Shown piece by piece: positions 25,025 to 33,713 of a stretch of DNA of 64,000 nt. Under the pieces are notes generated by a model that had not been told where the DNA came from, did not search any database, and saw nothing but the letters and a program-made list of their open reading frames with translations. How positions within the stretch are numbered: the stretch's first letter is position 1; the number at the start of each line of letters is the position of its first letter. The DNA lies in contig NZ_MJAO01000003.1 in the NCBI RefSeq assembly GCF_001902635.1, forward strand, positions 62,001-126,000, given 5' to 3'. The translations under genes and the position numbers were made by a program. The DNA comes from Serratia marcescens. GTDB taxonomy: Bacteria; Pseudomonadota; Gammaproteobacteria; Enterobacterales; Enterobacteriaceae.

Positions 25025-26386
25025 ATGAAAATAAAATCGCTATCCCTGCTGTTGGCTTCACTGTTTCCTGTATTGACTTACGCTGCAGATATTGAGGTGG
25101 CGCGTTATGTGGTCGGCTTCCCCGGCGGGGAACACGTTGCCTATCAGGGGGCATTTGCCAAAAACTTCCCGCAGGGATTGCCGATGGGGATTGGCTCTGG
25201 GCTGACGTTCAACAGAAAGCAGGGCGACGAGCTGGTGCTGACGACGTTAACCGATCGCGGCCCTAATGCCGATGCCCCGGCGGTGGGCAAGCGCGAGGCC
25301 AAGATTTTCGCCAATCCGCAATTTGTGCCGTTGTTGATGGACATCCGTATCGGCGGCGGCAAGGCCGTGGCCGAGAATGCGCGGCCCTTGCATGACGCGC
25401 AAGGGCAAATCAGCGGGCTGCCGCTGCCGGGGGAGCTAATTGGTTCCACCAACGAAGTGGCGTTGAATGACGCATTGCAACCGCTGTCCGGCGATCGCCG
25501 TGGGCTGGATACCGAAGGCATTACCGGTGACGGCAACGGGGGCTATTGGTTGTGTGATGAGTACGGTCCGTTTCTGATCCATATCGACGGCAAAGGTAAA
25601 ATCCTCGCCAAATATGGCCCGACGCCGCAGGCCGGTGAGCAGGCGGTGGCGGGCGGTTTGCCGAACATGCTGAAATGGCGTCAGCCTAACCGCGGTTTTG
25701 AGGGGCTGACCCGGATGCCGGATGGGCGAATTCTGGCGGCGGTGCAAAGCACGCTGGATGTCGACGGGAAAAGCAAAAACAAGGCGCAGTTTACCCGGTT
25801 GGTAAGCTTCGATCCGCGCAATGGCAACACCGCCATGTATGGCTATCCCATCGATATCGACAGCTATAAAAAAGCCAAAGATGCCAAGATTGGCGATGTC
25901 GTGGCGTTGGACAACCAGCGTATCTTGTTGATTGAACAGGGAAGCGGTAAAGATAACACGATGATCAACAAGATCTATCTGGTAGATCTCGCGCAGGCCA
26001 GCGATCTGAGCGCGTTTGACGGCCAGGGTAAAGCGCTGGAGTTCGACGACGCGAAAGAGTTGGCTAAACGCGGTGTAAAGCTGGCGCAGAAACGGGAAGT
26101 GGCGGATCTGCGTCAATTGGGCTGGCGCCAGGAGAAAGCGGAAGGGTTGGCGCTGATCGACGATCGCACGCTGGCGGTGATCAATGACAACGACTTTGGC
26201 TTGCAGGCTAAGCTGGTGGATGCATCGCCAAAGAGTAAGAAAATCGGCGACTACCAGCTGGAGAAAGAGGGGCGGTTGAGCCTCGACGGCGACAAGACCG
26301 ACGCCCGCATCGAGTTGCGGCCTCTGGAGCAGCCGGAGTCGCTGAGCGAGCTCTGGGTGCTCACCCTGCCGCACCCCTTGAAGTGA
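25025..26386 (+). CDS. Secreted phytase-like/esterase-like protein (PF13449 type)
   Basis: A 453-residue exported protein: signal peptide ending TYA (about residue 20), then a beta-propeller-like domain of the Phytase-like family with NRGFEGLTRMPDGR, LDTEGITGDGNGGYWLCDEYGPFL and KAEGLALIDDRTLAVINDNDFG as landmark repeats. Glu and Asp clusters at these turns resemble calcium/phosphate sites of beta-propeller phytases. Related proteins are annotated as esterase-like activity of phytase family. A Pho box lies directly upstream, so phosphate-starvation control is likely and supports a phosphate-scavenging role. The precise substrate is unknown. Confidence 0.82.
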   Translation: MKIKSLSLLLASLFPVLTYAADIEVARYVVGFPGGEHVAYQGAFAKNFPQGLPMGIGSGLTFNRKQGDELVLTTLTDRGPNADAPAVGKREAKIFANPQFVPLLMDIRIGGGKAVAENARPLHDAQGQISGLPLPGELIGSTNEVALNDALQPLSGDRRGLDTEGITGDGNGGYWLCDEYGPFLIHIDGKGKILAKYGPTPQAGEQAVAGGLPNMLKWRQPNRGFEGLTRMPDGRILAAVQSTLDVDGKSKNKAQFTRLVSFDPRNGNTAMYGYPIDIDSYKKAKDAKIGDVVALDNQRILLIEQGSGKDNTMINKIYLVDLAQASDLSAFDGQGKALEFDDAKELAKRGVKLAQKREVADLRQLGWRQEKAEGLALIDDRTLAVINDNDFGLQAKLVDASPKSKKIGDYQLEKEGRLSLDGDKTDARIELRPLEQPESLSELWVLTLPHPLK

Positions 26387-26394
26387 CCGGCATC

Positions 26395-26414
26395 GGGGGC
26401 GATAGCGCCCCCGT
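26395..26414 (+). terminator. Short GC hairpin after phytase-like gene
   Basis: GGGGGCG-ATAG-CGCCCCC directly after the stop codon; no U-run. A nearly identical hairpin (GGGGGCG-GTGA-CGCCCCC) is found at about 26564-26581 next to the ltrA-like gene stop. Confidence 0.4.
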
Positions 26415-26424
26415 CAGACCGTTG

Positions 26425-26460
26425 ACAAAGGAGGAAAAAACGTGGTTTTTCCTCCTTTGT
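26425..26460. terminator. Strong bidirectional terminator
   Basis: Perfect 15-base inverted repeat ACAAAGGAGGAAAAA / TTTTTCCTCCTTTGT with a six-base loop, giving a T-rich 3' arm on both strands. It separates the phytase-like gene from the convergent LtrA gene. Confidence 0.75.
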
Positions 26461-26585
26461 GGCCATCAGCCGAAAATCAATAAATTGATTTTCCTTGTTT
26501 TTTATCCGCTGCTCTCTGCAAACCCGGCAATGGCATGAGGTTTGTCATCAATCTCACAGCGGGGGCGGTGACGCCCCCGTTTGAT

Positions 26586-27761
26586 TCAGGCTTCGGCATG
26601 CCGCTGCGGTGCTCTGCCGCGCGATATGCTCTCCCATACTGCCACCATCACCATGATCAGCGTCGTCAGGCCGTTGACCATCAGCTGGTCGGTTAAATAG
26701 GCGACGGGGGCCAGCACCGCCAGCGCCAGCAGCCCGGCCAGGTGCGACAGCGGGAAGCGGTGGTACACCAGGCGTTTATACAGTGCGTTGGCGAACAGGT
26801 AGAGCGCCGGGCCGAGCAGCAGCACCGCCGCCGTGGCGTTTTGGATGCGGCCGTCGGGATGGGCGATCACCAGCTCGTTGGCCACGGCGCAGACGATGAT
26901 CGCCCCCACCAGCGCGACGTGCACGTAATGGAAGTAAGCGCCCAGCTGGCCGGGATTTTCCGCCTGGCTGATAGCGTGGCTGCCGGCTTTGCTGCTGGTG
27001 TCGAAGTAGACCCACCACATCGCCAGGCTGCCGAGAAAGGCCACCAGCGAGGCGATAAGCACCGGCAGGCTCCAGCTTTCCATCTCGCTCAGGGTGGCGC
27101 CGGTGATCAGAATGGTTTCCCCCAGCGCCACGATCACGAACAGCTGGCAACGCTCCGCCAGATGGTGGCCTTCGATGGTCCATTCGCTGCTGCTGTCCGA
27201 GCGCCCCAACACCGGCAGGCGGAAGCCGAACATCGGCGAGACGTATTCGCACAGCACGGCGACCGCCCACAGCGCCAGGCGGGCGTTGCCTTCAGCCAAG
27301 CCGCCGGCGATCCAGAAGACGGCGGAAATACACAGCCAACCGAGGATGCGGCGAAAGTTTTGTTTTAACGGGTGGCCGGGCGCCAGCAGGCGGAGCACCG
27401 CGATTGTGCGCCCAACTTGAATGGCCACGTAGAACAGCGCGAAGATCAGACCGCGCTCGCCAAACGCCTGCGGCAATGCGGCGGCGGCGAACAGCCCCAG
27501 CAGCATGATCGCGAACAGCAGCAGGCGGATCTGACGGGTATCAGGATTGAACCAGTTGGTGACCCAGGCGGTGTATTGCCAGGCCAGCCAGACGGCGAAC
27601 CACAGCAACAGGGTTTCCAGCGCGCCGATCAACGTCAGGTGGTGCAACAGATAGTGGGAAAGTTGGGTCACGGCGAAGACGTAGATCAGATCGAACAGCA
27701 GCTCGGAAAATGACACCGAGGCTCCCTGACCGTCACGCACCCGTAGTAAGCTTTGCGACAT
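26586..27761 (-). CDS. LtrA-family membrane protein (low-temperature requirement type)
   Basis: A 391-residue polytopic membrane protein with about ten hydrophobic segments and the LtrA family opening ASVSFSELLFDLIYVFAVTQLSHYLL and central EGHHLAERCQLFVIVALGETIL, in which conserved His and Glu are embedded. The family is named for a Listeria gene needed for growth in the cold; its molecular role is unknown. Of two possible ATGs, 27761 has the better spacing to AAGGA (27767 is only three bases from it). Confidence 0.85.
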   Translation of the reverse strand: MSQSLLRVRDGQGASVSFSELLFDLIYVFAVTQLSHYLLHHLTLIGALETLLLWFAVWLAWQYTAWVTNWFNPDTRQIRLLLFAIMLLGLFAAAALPQAFGERGLIFALFYVAIQVGRTIAVLRLLAPGHPLKQNFRRILGWLCISAVFWIAGGLAEGNARLALWAVAVLCEYVSPMFGFRLPVLGRSDSSSEWTIEGHHLAERCQLFVIVALGETILITGATLSEMESWSLPVLIASLVAFLGSLAMWWVYFDTSSKAGSHAISQAENPGQLGAYFHYVHVALVGAIIVCAVANELVIAHPDGRIQNATAAVLLLGPALYLFANALYKRLVYHRFPLSHLAGLLALAVLAPVAYLTDQLMVNGLTTLIMVMVAVWESISRGRAPQRHAEA

Positions 27762-28070
27762 AAACATTCTTCCTTAAAGGGTAAGCCACAAAAACAGCGT
27801 AGCTCAGCGCACCCCGGCGGGTAAAAAAATCTTAAATAGCGACGGAACGCATTCTTTATCTCTCACTGTCTTTAATTGTTCATGAAATAGGGATAAGGTG
27901 AATGCTATAAAGCCGTTCTCGCCAGAAAATACACACTCGCTATTACTTCCTCCTTATTATCCTCACAATGATTGATGTTCTTTACGTTGCATGACGTCCG
28001 TTTGCATTGGCTGGCGGATAATTAACATCACTGACAACGAGCTAATAAACAAGAACACCTGGAGTCAATC
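27762..28070. other. Intergenic region between divergent ltrA-like and DUF1471 genes
   Basis: About 300 bases, AT-rich toward the right, with promoter-like stretches but no motif I can name. No gene or repeat seen. Confidence 0.4.
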
Positions 28071-28355
28071 ATGAAATTTATCCCAAGCATCGCAGCAGTA
28101 TTGATCGCCGCCGCTTCTTTCTCCACTTTCGCCGCGCCGCTGTCGTCGGTGAAACCGGTCAACAGCGAGCAGGCCGCCAATCTGCAAAGCCTCGGCGTGG
28201 TGTCGGTTTCCGGCATTAGCGGCTCACCGCATGACGCTATCCATGCCTTGAAAGAAAAAGCCGCGGCGGACGGCGCCGGTCATTATCGCATTATCGGTCT
28301 GGACACCCCCGGAGATTCCAGCTACTGGCGCGGCAATGCGGAAATTTATCGCTAA
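28071..28355 (+). CDS. Small periplasmic DUF1471 protein (YdgH/BhsA/McbA family)
   Basis: A 94-residue protein: signal peptide (ending FAAP, about residue 22) and one DUF1471 domain with the standard NLQSLGVVSVSGISGSPHDAIHALKEKAAADGAGHYRIIGL. The family includes BhsA and McbA, stress-induced periplasmic proteins that affect biofilm and membrane permeability. Enterobacteria carry many paralogues, and this one cannot be named more exactly. A clear ribosome site (CTGGAGTC) precedes the ATG, and a hairpin follows the gene. Confidence 0.9.
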   Translation: MKFIPSIAAVLIAAASFSTFAAPLSSVKPVNSEQAANLQSLGVVSVSGISGSPHDAIHALKEKAAADGAGHYRIIGLDTPGDSSYWRGNAEIYR

Positions 28356-28373
28356 GCGTTGGTTTTTATCCTC

Positions 28374-28393
28374 TGGCCACGGCAGCGTGGCCA
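28374..28393 (+). terminator. Hairpin after DUF1471 gene
   Basis: Perfect eight-base stem TGGCCACG / CGTGGCCA with a four-base loop, 18 bases after the stop. No clear U-run. Confidence 0.45.
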
Positions 28394-28595
28394 CTAAAAT
28401 AAACGGTTGTAATAATCATCTGATGTATCGGCGCGTAAGCGGCTTATGCTCAGGTCATTATTACGACCGTTTTTCGTTGTGCCGCTGCTGCGGAGGTTGC
28501 ATTTCATTACAACTGTGTCCGCCGCTTTCGGATTCATATTAATGAATACTTAAGAAATTCGGCTCACATTGAGGGCTTAACCCAAGGAGGCCTCA

Positions 28596-29153
28596 ATGTT
28601 AAACGCGACCCGACTGCAATTGATGAATCACTTTGCTTACCTGCAGCAGTTTATGGCTTCACCGCGCACCGTCGGTACGCTGGCGCCTTCTTCCCCGTGG
28701 CTGTGTCAGGCGATGCTGAACCAGGTTGAATGGACCCGGGCACTGTCGATCGCGGAACTGGGCGCGGCGGACGGCGTGCTGACCAAGCGCATTCTGGGGC
28801 GGATGCGCGCCGATGCGGCGCTGGAGGCTTTCGAAATTCAACCCCATTTTGTGCATCGGCTGCATGGGATTGACGATCGGCGGCTGCAGGTGATGGCCCA
28901 TTCGGCTACCCGGATGGCCACGGATTACGATGTGGTGTTCTCCTGTCTGCCGCTGCTGTCAATCCCGGTCAGGATCAGCGCGCGCATTCTTCAGCAGGCC
29001 CGGCAGCGGCTGCTGGTGCGCAACGGCACGCTGGTGCTGTTTCAATACAGCCACCTGTCGGAGAAATTGCTGTCCCGCTATTTTCACTGGAAGCGCCTGC
29101 GGGTGGTGCGCAATTTCCCGCCGGCGCTGGTGTATGTCTGTACGCCGCGTTAA
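28596..29153 (+). CDS. Predicted SAM-dependent phospholipid N-methyltransferase-like protein
   Basis: A 185-residue protein laid out like short PmtA-type enzymes: an N-terminal helix that may touch the membrane (LQQFMASPRTVGTLAPSSP), a SAM motif IAELGAADGVLTKRIL, an acidic residue after beta-2 (AFEIQP), and DVVFSCLPLLSIP at the motif-IV position. The ASPRTVGTLAPSS block is shared with bacterial phospholipid methyltransferases. The usual motif I is ELGPGTG; here it is ELGAADG, so activity is not certain. Very strong ribosome site (AAGGAGG). Monocistronic, convergent with an acetyltransferase gene. Confidence 0.75.
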   Translation: MLNATRLQLMNHFAYLQQFMASPRTVGTLAPSSPWLCQAMLNQVEWTRALSIAELGAADGVLTKRILGRMRADAALEAFEIQPHFVHRLHGIDDRRLQVMAHSATRMATDYDVVFSCLPLLSIPVRISARILQQARQRLLVRNGTLVLFQYSHLSEKLLSRYFHWKRLRVVRNFPPALVYVCTPR

Positions 29154-29615
29154 CTACAGTTTTTTCGTCATCACCACCACCTCTTCGCCATGCTGCCGTC
29201 GGCGCTCCAGGGGATGCCAACCCCAGCCGGCGTACAGCGCTTCCGATTTGTCGGTGATCAGGTGCAAGACCGGGTGATGGCGTTGCCGCGCCGCCGTGAC
29301 AATGGCCATCTCCAGACGGTGGGCAATGCCTTTGCGGCGATGATCGGGATGAACGAAGACGCCGGCCAGCCACGGGGTGAGATCCAGGCGTTGATGGTCA
29401 TCGCTGGGCCACAGGCTGGCCATGCCCACTGGGCGTTCGCCGTCGATCATCACCAACGTCAGGTGGTCGTCGCTCGGCCGGCTGCATTGGGTGAAGCGCT
29501 GCAGGGTGCGCTCCAGAGAGCCGCCGTGCTGTGAGCCCCACTGGCCGAAGGCCCAGGCGGCGCACACATCGGTAAACTGCGGGCAATCCGACAGAGGAAT
29601 AATGCGTTGAGTCAT
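29154..29615 (-). CDS. GNAT-family N-acetyltransferase
   Basis: A 153-residue single-domain GNAT protein. The acetyl-CoA loop is recognisable in LAGVFVHPDHRRKGIAHRLEMAIVTAA (Q/RxxGxG/A motif as RRKGIA), followed by the GWHPLE beta-bulge segment. Acceptor unknown. Its stop abuts the stop of the methyltransferase gene with no spacer. Confidence 0.85.
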   Translation of the reverse strand: MTQRIIPLSDCPQFTDVCAAWAFGQWGSQHGGSLERTLQRFTQCSRPSDDHLTLVMIDGERPVGMASLWPSDDHQRLDLTPWLAGVFVHPDHRRKGIAHRLEMAIVTAARQRHHPVLHLITDKSEALYAGWGWHPLERRRQHGEEVVVMTKKL

Positions 29616-29778
29616 GGGGGCTCCCGATTTTTAGGTGGTTACCGCTCTATTTAACCGGCTTTTCGGCCGTGTTTTAAACTTTTTAACGCCGCTATTTTAG
29701 TGGTTTCGCTGTGTTTCGCCGTACGCTCGGCGTTGTTTGCCAGATTTCTTTTGGCAATTGCGGCGCGGGATTGCAAGT

Positions 29779-29797
29779 GTTAATGAGAGTGATTATC
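29779..29797 (+). promoter_or_regulatory. Fur box over promoter of the binding-protein gene
   Basis: GTTAATGAGAGTGATTATC agrees with the 19-base Fur consensus at 15 positions. It sits between a TTGCAA -35 (29771-29776) and overlaps a TATCAT -10 (29794-29799, 17-base spacing), so bound Fur-Fe(II) would block the promoter. The start codon is 30 bases downstream. Confidence 0.7.
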
Positions 29798-29829
29798 ATG
29801 CGCACACAATTCCCCGTTTCGGCTCAATC

Positions 29830-30945
29830 ATGCGCAATCCCCTCGTTTTACTGCTGCTTTCCCTGTGCTTCAGCATATTCTCCGCACAGGCGAAGACGGT
29901 GACCGATATTACCGGCCGTCAGGTCGTGGTGCCGGACAATCCGCAGCGGATCGTGGTAGGGGAGAGCCGTATGCTGTACACGTTGGCGTTGCTGGAGCCG
30001 GGCAACCCGGCGCAGCGCATCGTCGGCTGGCCGGCGGATCTGGCGCGCTTCGACGCGCAAAGCTGGCGGCTCTACACGCAGAAGTTCCCGCAGATCGCCG
30101 AAATTCCCGTCATCAGCGGCAATAATTTTCGCCAGGTCAATGTTGAAAGCCTGTTGCAACTGAAGCCGGATCTGGTGATCCTGGCGCGCTACGCGCGTGA
30201 AGACGGCGACAACGATCTGCTGGTTTCCGCACTGAACAAGGCCGGCGTGGCGGTGATCTATGTCGATTTGCGCATCGATCTGCTGAACAACACCGTGCCG
30301 AGCGTGCGGCTGCTGGGTGAAGTGCTCAATCGCCAGCAGCGCGCCGAACAGTTCATCCACTTTTATCAGCAACATATGACGGTGATCCAGCAACGGTTGG
30401 CGGGCTATCAGGGGCCGAAGCCCAAAGTGATGCTGCACCTGCATTTGGGCCGTCGCGATACCTGCTGCACCACCGCCGCGCACGGTAACCTTGGCGATCT
30501 GCTGACCTTCGCCGGCGGCGACAACATCGCCAACGCCAGCGTGAAAGGGGTGTACGGTGAGTTGAACCCGGAAACCATTCTGAGCGCCAATCCGGATGTT
30601 TACCTCGCCACCGGCATGGCCGGCCCGCAGGGTAAACGGCTGTCCGACCTGCGCCTTGGGCCGCAGGTCAGCCGGCAGGACGCCGCCGACAGTTTCCGCC
30701 AATTGATTGCCAAACAGCCGATGCTGACCAGCCTGCAGGCGGTGAAGAACCGCCGCGCCTGGAGCGTCTGGCACAACTTTTACCTTAGCCCGTACCACGT
30801 GGTGCTGGTCGAGGTGTTCGCCAAAGCGTTTTACCCGGATCTGTTCGCCGACATTAACCCGCAGCAGACCTTCCAACAGCTTTATCAGCAGTTTTTACCG
30901 TTGCCTTTTTCAGGGACCTATTGGAGTCAGCTAGAGACTGAATGA
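29830..30945 (+). CDS. Iron/siderophore-type ABC transporter periplasmic binding protein
   Basis: A 371-residue protein: signal peptide (MRNPLVLLLLSLCFSIFSAQA) and a Fe3+-siderophore/B12/heme class III binding-protein fold (VTDITGRQVVVPDNPQRIVV ... LKPDLVILARY ... NPDVYLATG region). Such proteins carry iron chelates to a permease-ATPase pair. Neither partner gene is adjacent: the next genes encode acetyltransferase and shikimate kinase, so it must share a transporter encoded elsewhere. A Fur box covers its promoter, which fits iron uptake. An adjacent double-cysteine (DTCCTT) in the middle of the mature protein is unusual. Confidence 0.85.
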   Translation: MRNPLVLLLLSLCFSIFSAQAKTVTDITGRQVVVPDNPQRIVVGESRMLYTLALLEPGNPAQRIVGWPADLARFDAQSWRLYTQKFPQIAEIPVISGNNFRQVNVESLLQLKPDLVILARYAREDGDNDLLVSALNKAGVAVIYVDLRIDLLNNTVPSVRLLGEVLNRQQRAEQFIHFYQQHMTVIQQRLAGYQGPKPKVMLHLHLGRRDTCCTTAAHGNLGDLLTFAGGDNIANASVKGVYGELNPETILSANPDVYLATGMAGPQGKRLSDLRLGPQVSRQDAADSFRQLIAKQPMLTSLQAVKNRRAWSVWHNFYLSPYHVVLVEVFAKAFYPDLFADINPQQTFQQLYQQFLPLPFSGTYWSQLETE

Positions 30946-31026
30946 CAACAAGCGCGGCGGGATCGATTTCTAAGCCACGGGTGGTGAAATTTGCTTAAAT
31001 AACCGCCTTAATCTTAAGGAGAACCC

Positions 31027-31545
31027 ATGAGCCTGCAAATTCGTTTGGCGCAGCAGCGGGATATCGCGCATCTGATGGCGGTTGAACGCTCGGCGGCGCA
31101 GTTGTTTCGCCAGCAGCCGGAATGGCGCTTTATCGCCGAAGGCGAGGTGATGAACCCGCAACAGCACGCCGCGTTTATCGCAAGCCGTTGTGAATGGCTG
31201 GCGGAAAGCGGCAACGGCGAATGCGCCGGCTTTATCGCCGTGCAGGCTCAGGGGGAAGACTGGCACATCGCCGAATTGTCGGTCGCCGGTTCGTGGCAGC
31301 GGCAGGGCGTAGGCCGCCGTCTGATCGCTGCGGTGGCGAAAGAGGCCAAACTGCAGGGCGCGAGTCGCCTGACGCTCACGACGTTCATTCAGGTGCCGTG
31401 GAATGCGCCTTACTATCGGCGCCTGGGATTCCTGCCGCTCGACGATGCGCGGCTCACGCCCGCCTTGCGGCGGCATCTGGATGAGGATCTGGCGCACGGC
31501 TTCGCCGTCGGCAGTCGCTGTGCCATGGAATTTACACTATCGTAA
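31027..31545 (+). CDS. GNAT-family N-acetyltransferase
   Basis: A 172-residue acetyltransferase with the AcCoA loop WQRQGVGRRLIAAVAKEA, preceded by the beta-4 strand IAELSVAGS and followed by LTTFIQVPWNAPYYRRLGF. This PYYRRLGF ending resembles enterobacterial GNAT proteins acting on small amines or antibiotics, but the substrate is unknown. It has a good ribosome site (TAAGGAG) and lies upstream of the aroL promoter. Confidence 0.87.
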   Translation: MSLQIRLAQQRDIAHLMAVERSAAQLFRQQPEWRFIAEGEVMNPQQHAAFIASRCEWLAESGNGECAGFIAVQAQGEDWHIAELSVAGSWQRQGVGRRLIAAVAKEAKLQGASRLTLTTFIQVPWNAPYYRRLGFLPLDDARLTPALRRHLDEDLAHGFAVGSRCAMEFTLS

Positions 31546-31558
31546 ATATTGAAATACA
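31531..31558 (+). promoter_or_regulatory. TyrR-type boxes overlapping the aroL promoter
   Basis: CGTAAA-TATTGA-AATACA (31541-31558) matches the TGTAAA-N6-TTTACA TyrR box at nine of twelve positions and overlaps TTTAC-ACTATC-GTAAA (31531-31546), a second inverted repeat. A promoter TTGAAA (31549-31554) with TATGAT (31571-31576) lies over it. E. coli aroL is repressed by TyrR, so the placement is as expected. Confidence 0.5.
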
Positions 31559-31654
31559 AAGCGGGCAGGGTATGATGCTGCCACCACGCCATCGCACCCG
31601 CACGGTATTTTGGTATGCAATGCACTCAAGTCACCGCATAAGGGACAACCCGTA

Positions 31655-32179
31655 ATGACACAAACCCTGTTCATGGTAGGCGCTCGCGGAGCCGGAAAGA
31701 CCACGGTAGGCAGCGCATTGGCGCTGGCGTTGGGCTATCAGTTCGTCGATACCGATCTGTTTATGCAGCAGGCGGCGCAGATGAGCGTGGCGGAAATGGT
31801 CGAGCGCGAGGGTTGGCTGGGGTTTCGCCGCCGTGAGACCATCGCGTTGCAAACGGTGGCTAAACCGTCAACTATAGTTGCCACAGGCGGTGGCGCGATC
31901 CTGGCGGAAGAGAACCGTCAGTTCATGCGCCAGCATGGCGCCGTGATTTACCTGCGTGCACCGGCCAGCGTGTTGGCTCAGCGGTTGGAAGAGTACCCGG
32001 AAGATGCGCAGCGCCCGACGCTGACCGGCAGGCCGATCGCCGAGGAGATGCTCGAGGTGCTGGCGGCGCGTGAAGCGTTGTATCAGGACGCCGCACATTA
32101 CGTGATGGACGGCGCTGCCGATCCGCAGCGGGTGGTGGAACAGATCCTCGCCGTGTTGCCGCGTGAGACGGTGAAATAA
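31655..32179 (+). CDS. aroL: Shikimate kinase II AroL
   Basis: A 174-residue kinase, the same length as E. coli AroL. The P-loop is [11 protein letters not shown] (residues 8-18); the shikimate-binding DTD stretch (VDTDLF), GFRRRE and the GGG turn (ATGGGAI) follow, and the lid region carries RPTLTGRP. It phosphorylates shikimate in aromatic amino-acid synthesis. Start at ATG 31655 with AAGGGAC upstream. In E. coli it heads aroL-yaiA-aroM; here two unrelated genes stand between aroL and yaiA. Confidence 0.95.
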   Translation: MTQTLFMVGARGAGKTTVGSALALALGYQFVDTDLFMQQAAQMSVAEMVEREGWLGFRRRETIALQTVAKPSTIVATGGGAILAEENRQFMRQHGAVIYLRAPASVLAQRLEEYPEDAQRPTLTGRPIAEEMLEVLAAREALYQDAAHYVMDGAADPQRVVEQILAVLPRETVK

Positions 32180-32187
32180 CTTTCCTG

Positions 32188-32209
32188 CGGGCGCCGCGCC
32201 GTGCGCCCG
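32188..32209. terminator. Hairpin after aroL
   Basis: Seven-base stem CGGGCGC / GCGCCCG followed by TTTCCC, between the convergent stops of aroL and the AraC gene. Confidence 0.5.
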
Positions 32210-32214
32210 TTTCC

Positions 32215-32964
32215 CTATTCCATTTCCTGCTGCCGGCCCGCCGCGAAGTAAGCGCCCGGAGTGACGCCAAATCGGCGGCGAAAGGCGGCGATATAGGCGC
32301 TGACGTTATCATAGCCACAGGCGTCAGCCACCGCGCCGACCGGTTCGCCGCGTGACAGTCCCTCCAGTGAACGCAATACCCGCGCCTGCTGGCGCCACAG
32401 GGCAAAGCTGACGCCGGTTTCCTGCAGAAAGCGGCGGCTCAGGGTGCGTGGGCTGAGCCCGGCCCAGTCCGCCCACTCGCGTTGGCTACGTGGGCTGGCG
32501 GGATCGTTCAACAGCGCCCGGGCGATGTTGAGCAACCGGGCGTCTTGCGGCAACGGCAATTGCAACGGCGTTCGGCTTGCCGTGTGCATTTCGTCCAGCA
32601 GTACCTGCAGCAGCCGCCGTTGCGGCGCATTCAGCGGGCCGACGGGGAACTGCGCGATGCGCTCCACCAGGGCCTGCAACAGTGCGGAGGCCGTGAACAG
32701 TTGTGGCTGTGTCGGCATCTCAGGCGCGCTTTCCACCGGCAGATATAAACTCCAGCCTGCCACGTCGCCGCAGGCGAGCGCCTGATGAGTGCACCCCGGC
32801 GGCAACCAGCCCAGGCTGCCGCCGGTGATCGCCCATTGCCGGCCGGGGAGTTCCAGCGCCAGCATCCCGTGTGTCAGCAGATAGACCTGGCCGCCTGCGT
32901 GCTGATGCCAGGGCGTCAGGTGCTTTTTCCCATGTTGCAGGCGTTGGCTGCGGATCTGAATCAT
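32215..32964 (-). CDS. AraC-family regulator with N-terminal cupin (NimR-like)
   Basis: A 249-residue AraC regulator: N-terminal cupin sensor (HLTPWHQHAGGQVYLLTHG ... WLPPGCTHQA, about residues 15-65) and C-terminal double helix-turn-helix (about 145-245) ending FRRRFGVTPGAYF. Its architecture matches the NimR/YeaM group, which control a divergent export or detoxification gene. The divergent neighbour here is the NTF2-fold gene. It interrupts the aroL-yaiA synteny, so the pair is an insertion relative to E. coli. Confidence 0.87.
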   Translation of the reverse strand: MIQIRSQRLQHGKKHLTPWHQHAGGQVYLLTHGMLALELPGRQWAITGGSLGWLPPGCTHQALACGDVAGWSLYLPVESAPEMPTQPQLFTASALLQALVERIAQFPVGPLNAPQRRLLQVLLDEMHTASRTPLQLPLPQDARLLNIARALLNDPASPRSQREWADWAGLSPRTLSRRFLQETGVSFALWRQQARVLRSLEGLSRGEPVGAVADACGYDNVSAYIAAFRRRFGVTPGAYFAAGRQQEME

Positions 32965-33060
32965 GTTGGCCGTTTAACGTTATCAAAAGTCTTGATGTGG
33001 TTATTATGCCATCAGCAGGCCGGGATAGGATCACCGCTCACCCTATTTCGGAGAAACATG

Positions 33061-33465
33061 ATGACTCAACTGACCCCACTGAATCTGGTGCTTGATGTGC
33101 TGCAGCAGGTCGTCGCCAACCCGCAACATCGGCCGGCGCAGATCTCCGCCCGCTTCAGCGCGGACTACCGCCAGCAGGTGGATGGCCAGGTGCTGAACCT
33201 CGAACAGTTTGAGCAACATATGGCGCTGCTGAAGCGGCAAACGCGCGGCATGACGCTGAGCGTGATCGCAGCGGCGGAGCAGGGCGAGGCGGTACTGACG
33301 CACCATCTGGTACAGGTGGAAAAGCGCGATGGCACCTGCAGCCGCGTACGGGTATTGGCGCATTTCACCGTGCGTGAAGGCCGCATTTGCGCCTGCGACG
33401 AACTGACCGAGCTGTTGGCGGGCGCCCCCGGCGATCGCGATCTCGGTTCGCGCGTGTCGGAATGA
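33061..33465 (+). CDS. NTF2-like/SnoaL-fold small protein
   Basis: A 134-residue single-domain protein with the helix-helix-helix then curved beta-sheet pattern of SnoaL-like proteins (FSADYRQQVDGQVLNLEQFEQHMALLKRQ ... LVQVEKRDGTCSRVRVLAHFTVREGRICACDELTELL). I recognise the fold class, not a specific enzyme. Two adjacent ATGs exist; 33061 has the better spacing to GGAG. It is divergent from the AraC regulator, which is the obvious candidate for its control. It could bind or isomerise a small hydrophobic compound. Confidence 0.72.
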   Translation: MTQLTPLNLVLDVLQQVVANPQHRPAQISARFSADYRQQVDGQVLNLEQFEQHMALLKRQTRGMTLSVIAAAEQGEAVLTHHLVQVEKRDGTCSRVRVLAHFTVREGRICACDELTELLAGAPGDRDLGSRVSE

Positions 33466-33512
33466 GGGCGACTGCTATACTTGCTACTGTGTGAAACACA
33501 CGGGAGAACGGC

Positions 33513-33713
33513 ATGCGCGACTATGATCAACCAGCTTATCCACGGAGCGCCCGCGTCGTAGTGGTGTTTCGGGGCGACCCGAACCTGAATCTGCGCCGTT
33601 TTGAGCTGCGTACCGACGACATTGAGCCGAATACGCTGCTCAGTGAACATGACACCGAACAGGAAGCGCTCGACGCCAAGCACCGTTACGAGGACGAAGC
33701 GTTAGAGCTGTGA
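33513..33713 (+). CDS. yaiA: Small conserved protein YaiA
   Basis: A 66-residue protein whose C-terminal half (LLSEHDTEQEALDAKHRYED) closely matches E. coli YaiA (63 residues) as I recall it, and the PAYPRSA start corresponds as well. Function unknown. The start has ACGGGAGAAC upstream. In E. coli yaiA directly follows aroL in the TyrR-controlled operon. Here it has become separated by 1.3 kb containing two inserted genes and probably depends on its own promoter. It ends in a strong hairpin. Confidence 0.82.
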   Translation: MRDYDQPAYPRSARVVVVFRGDPNLNLRRFELRTDDIEPNTLLSEHDTEQEALDAKHRYEDEALEL

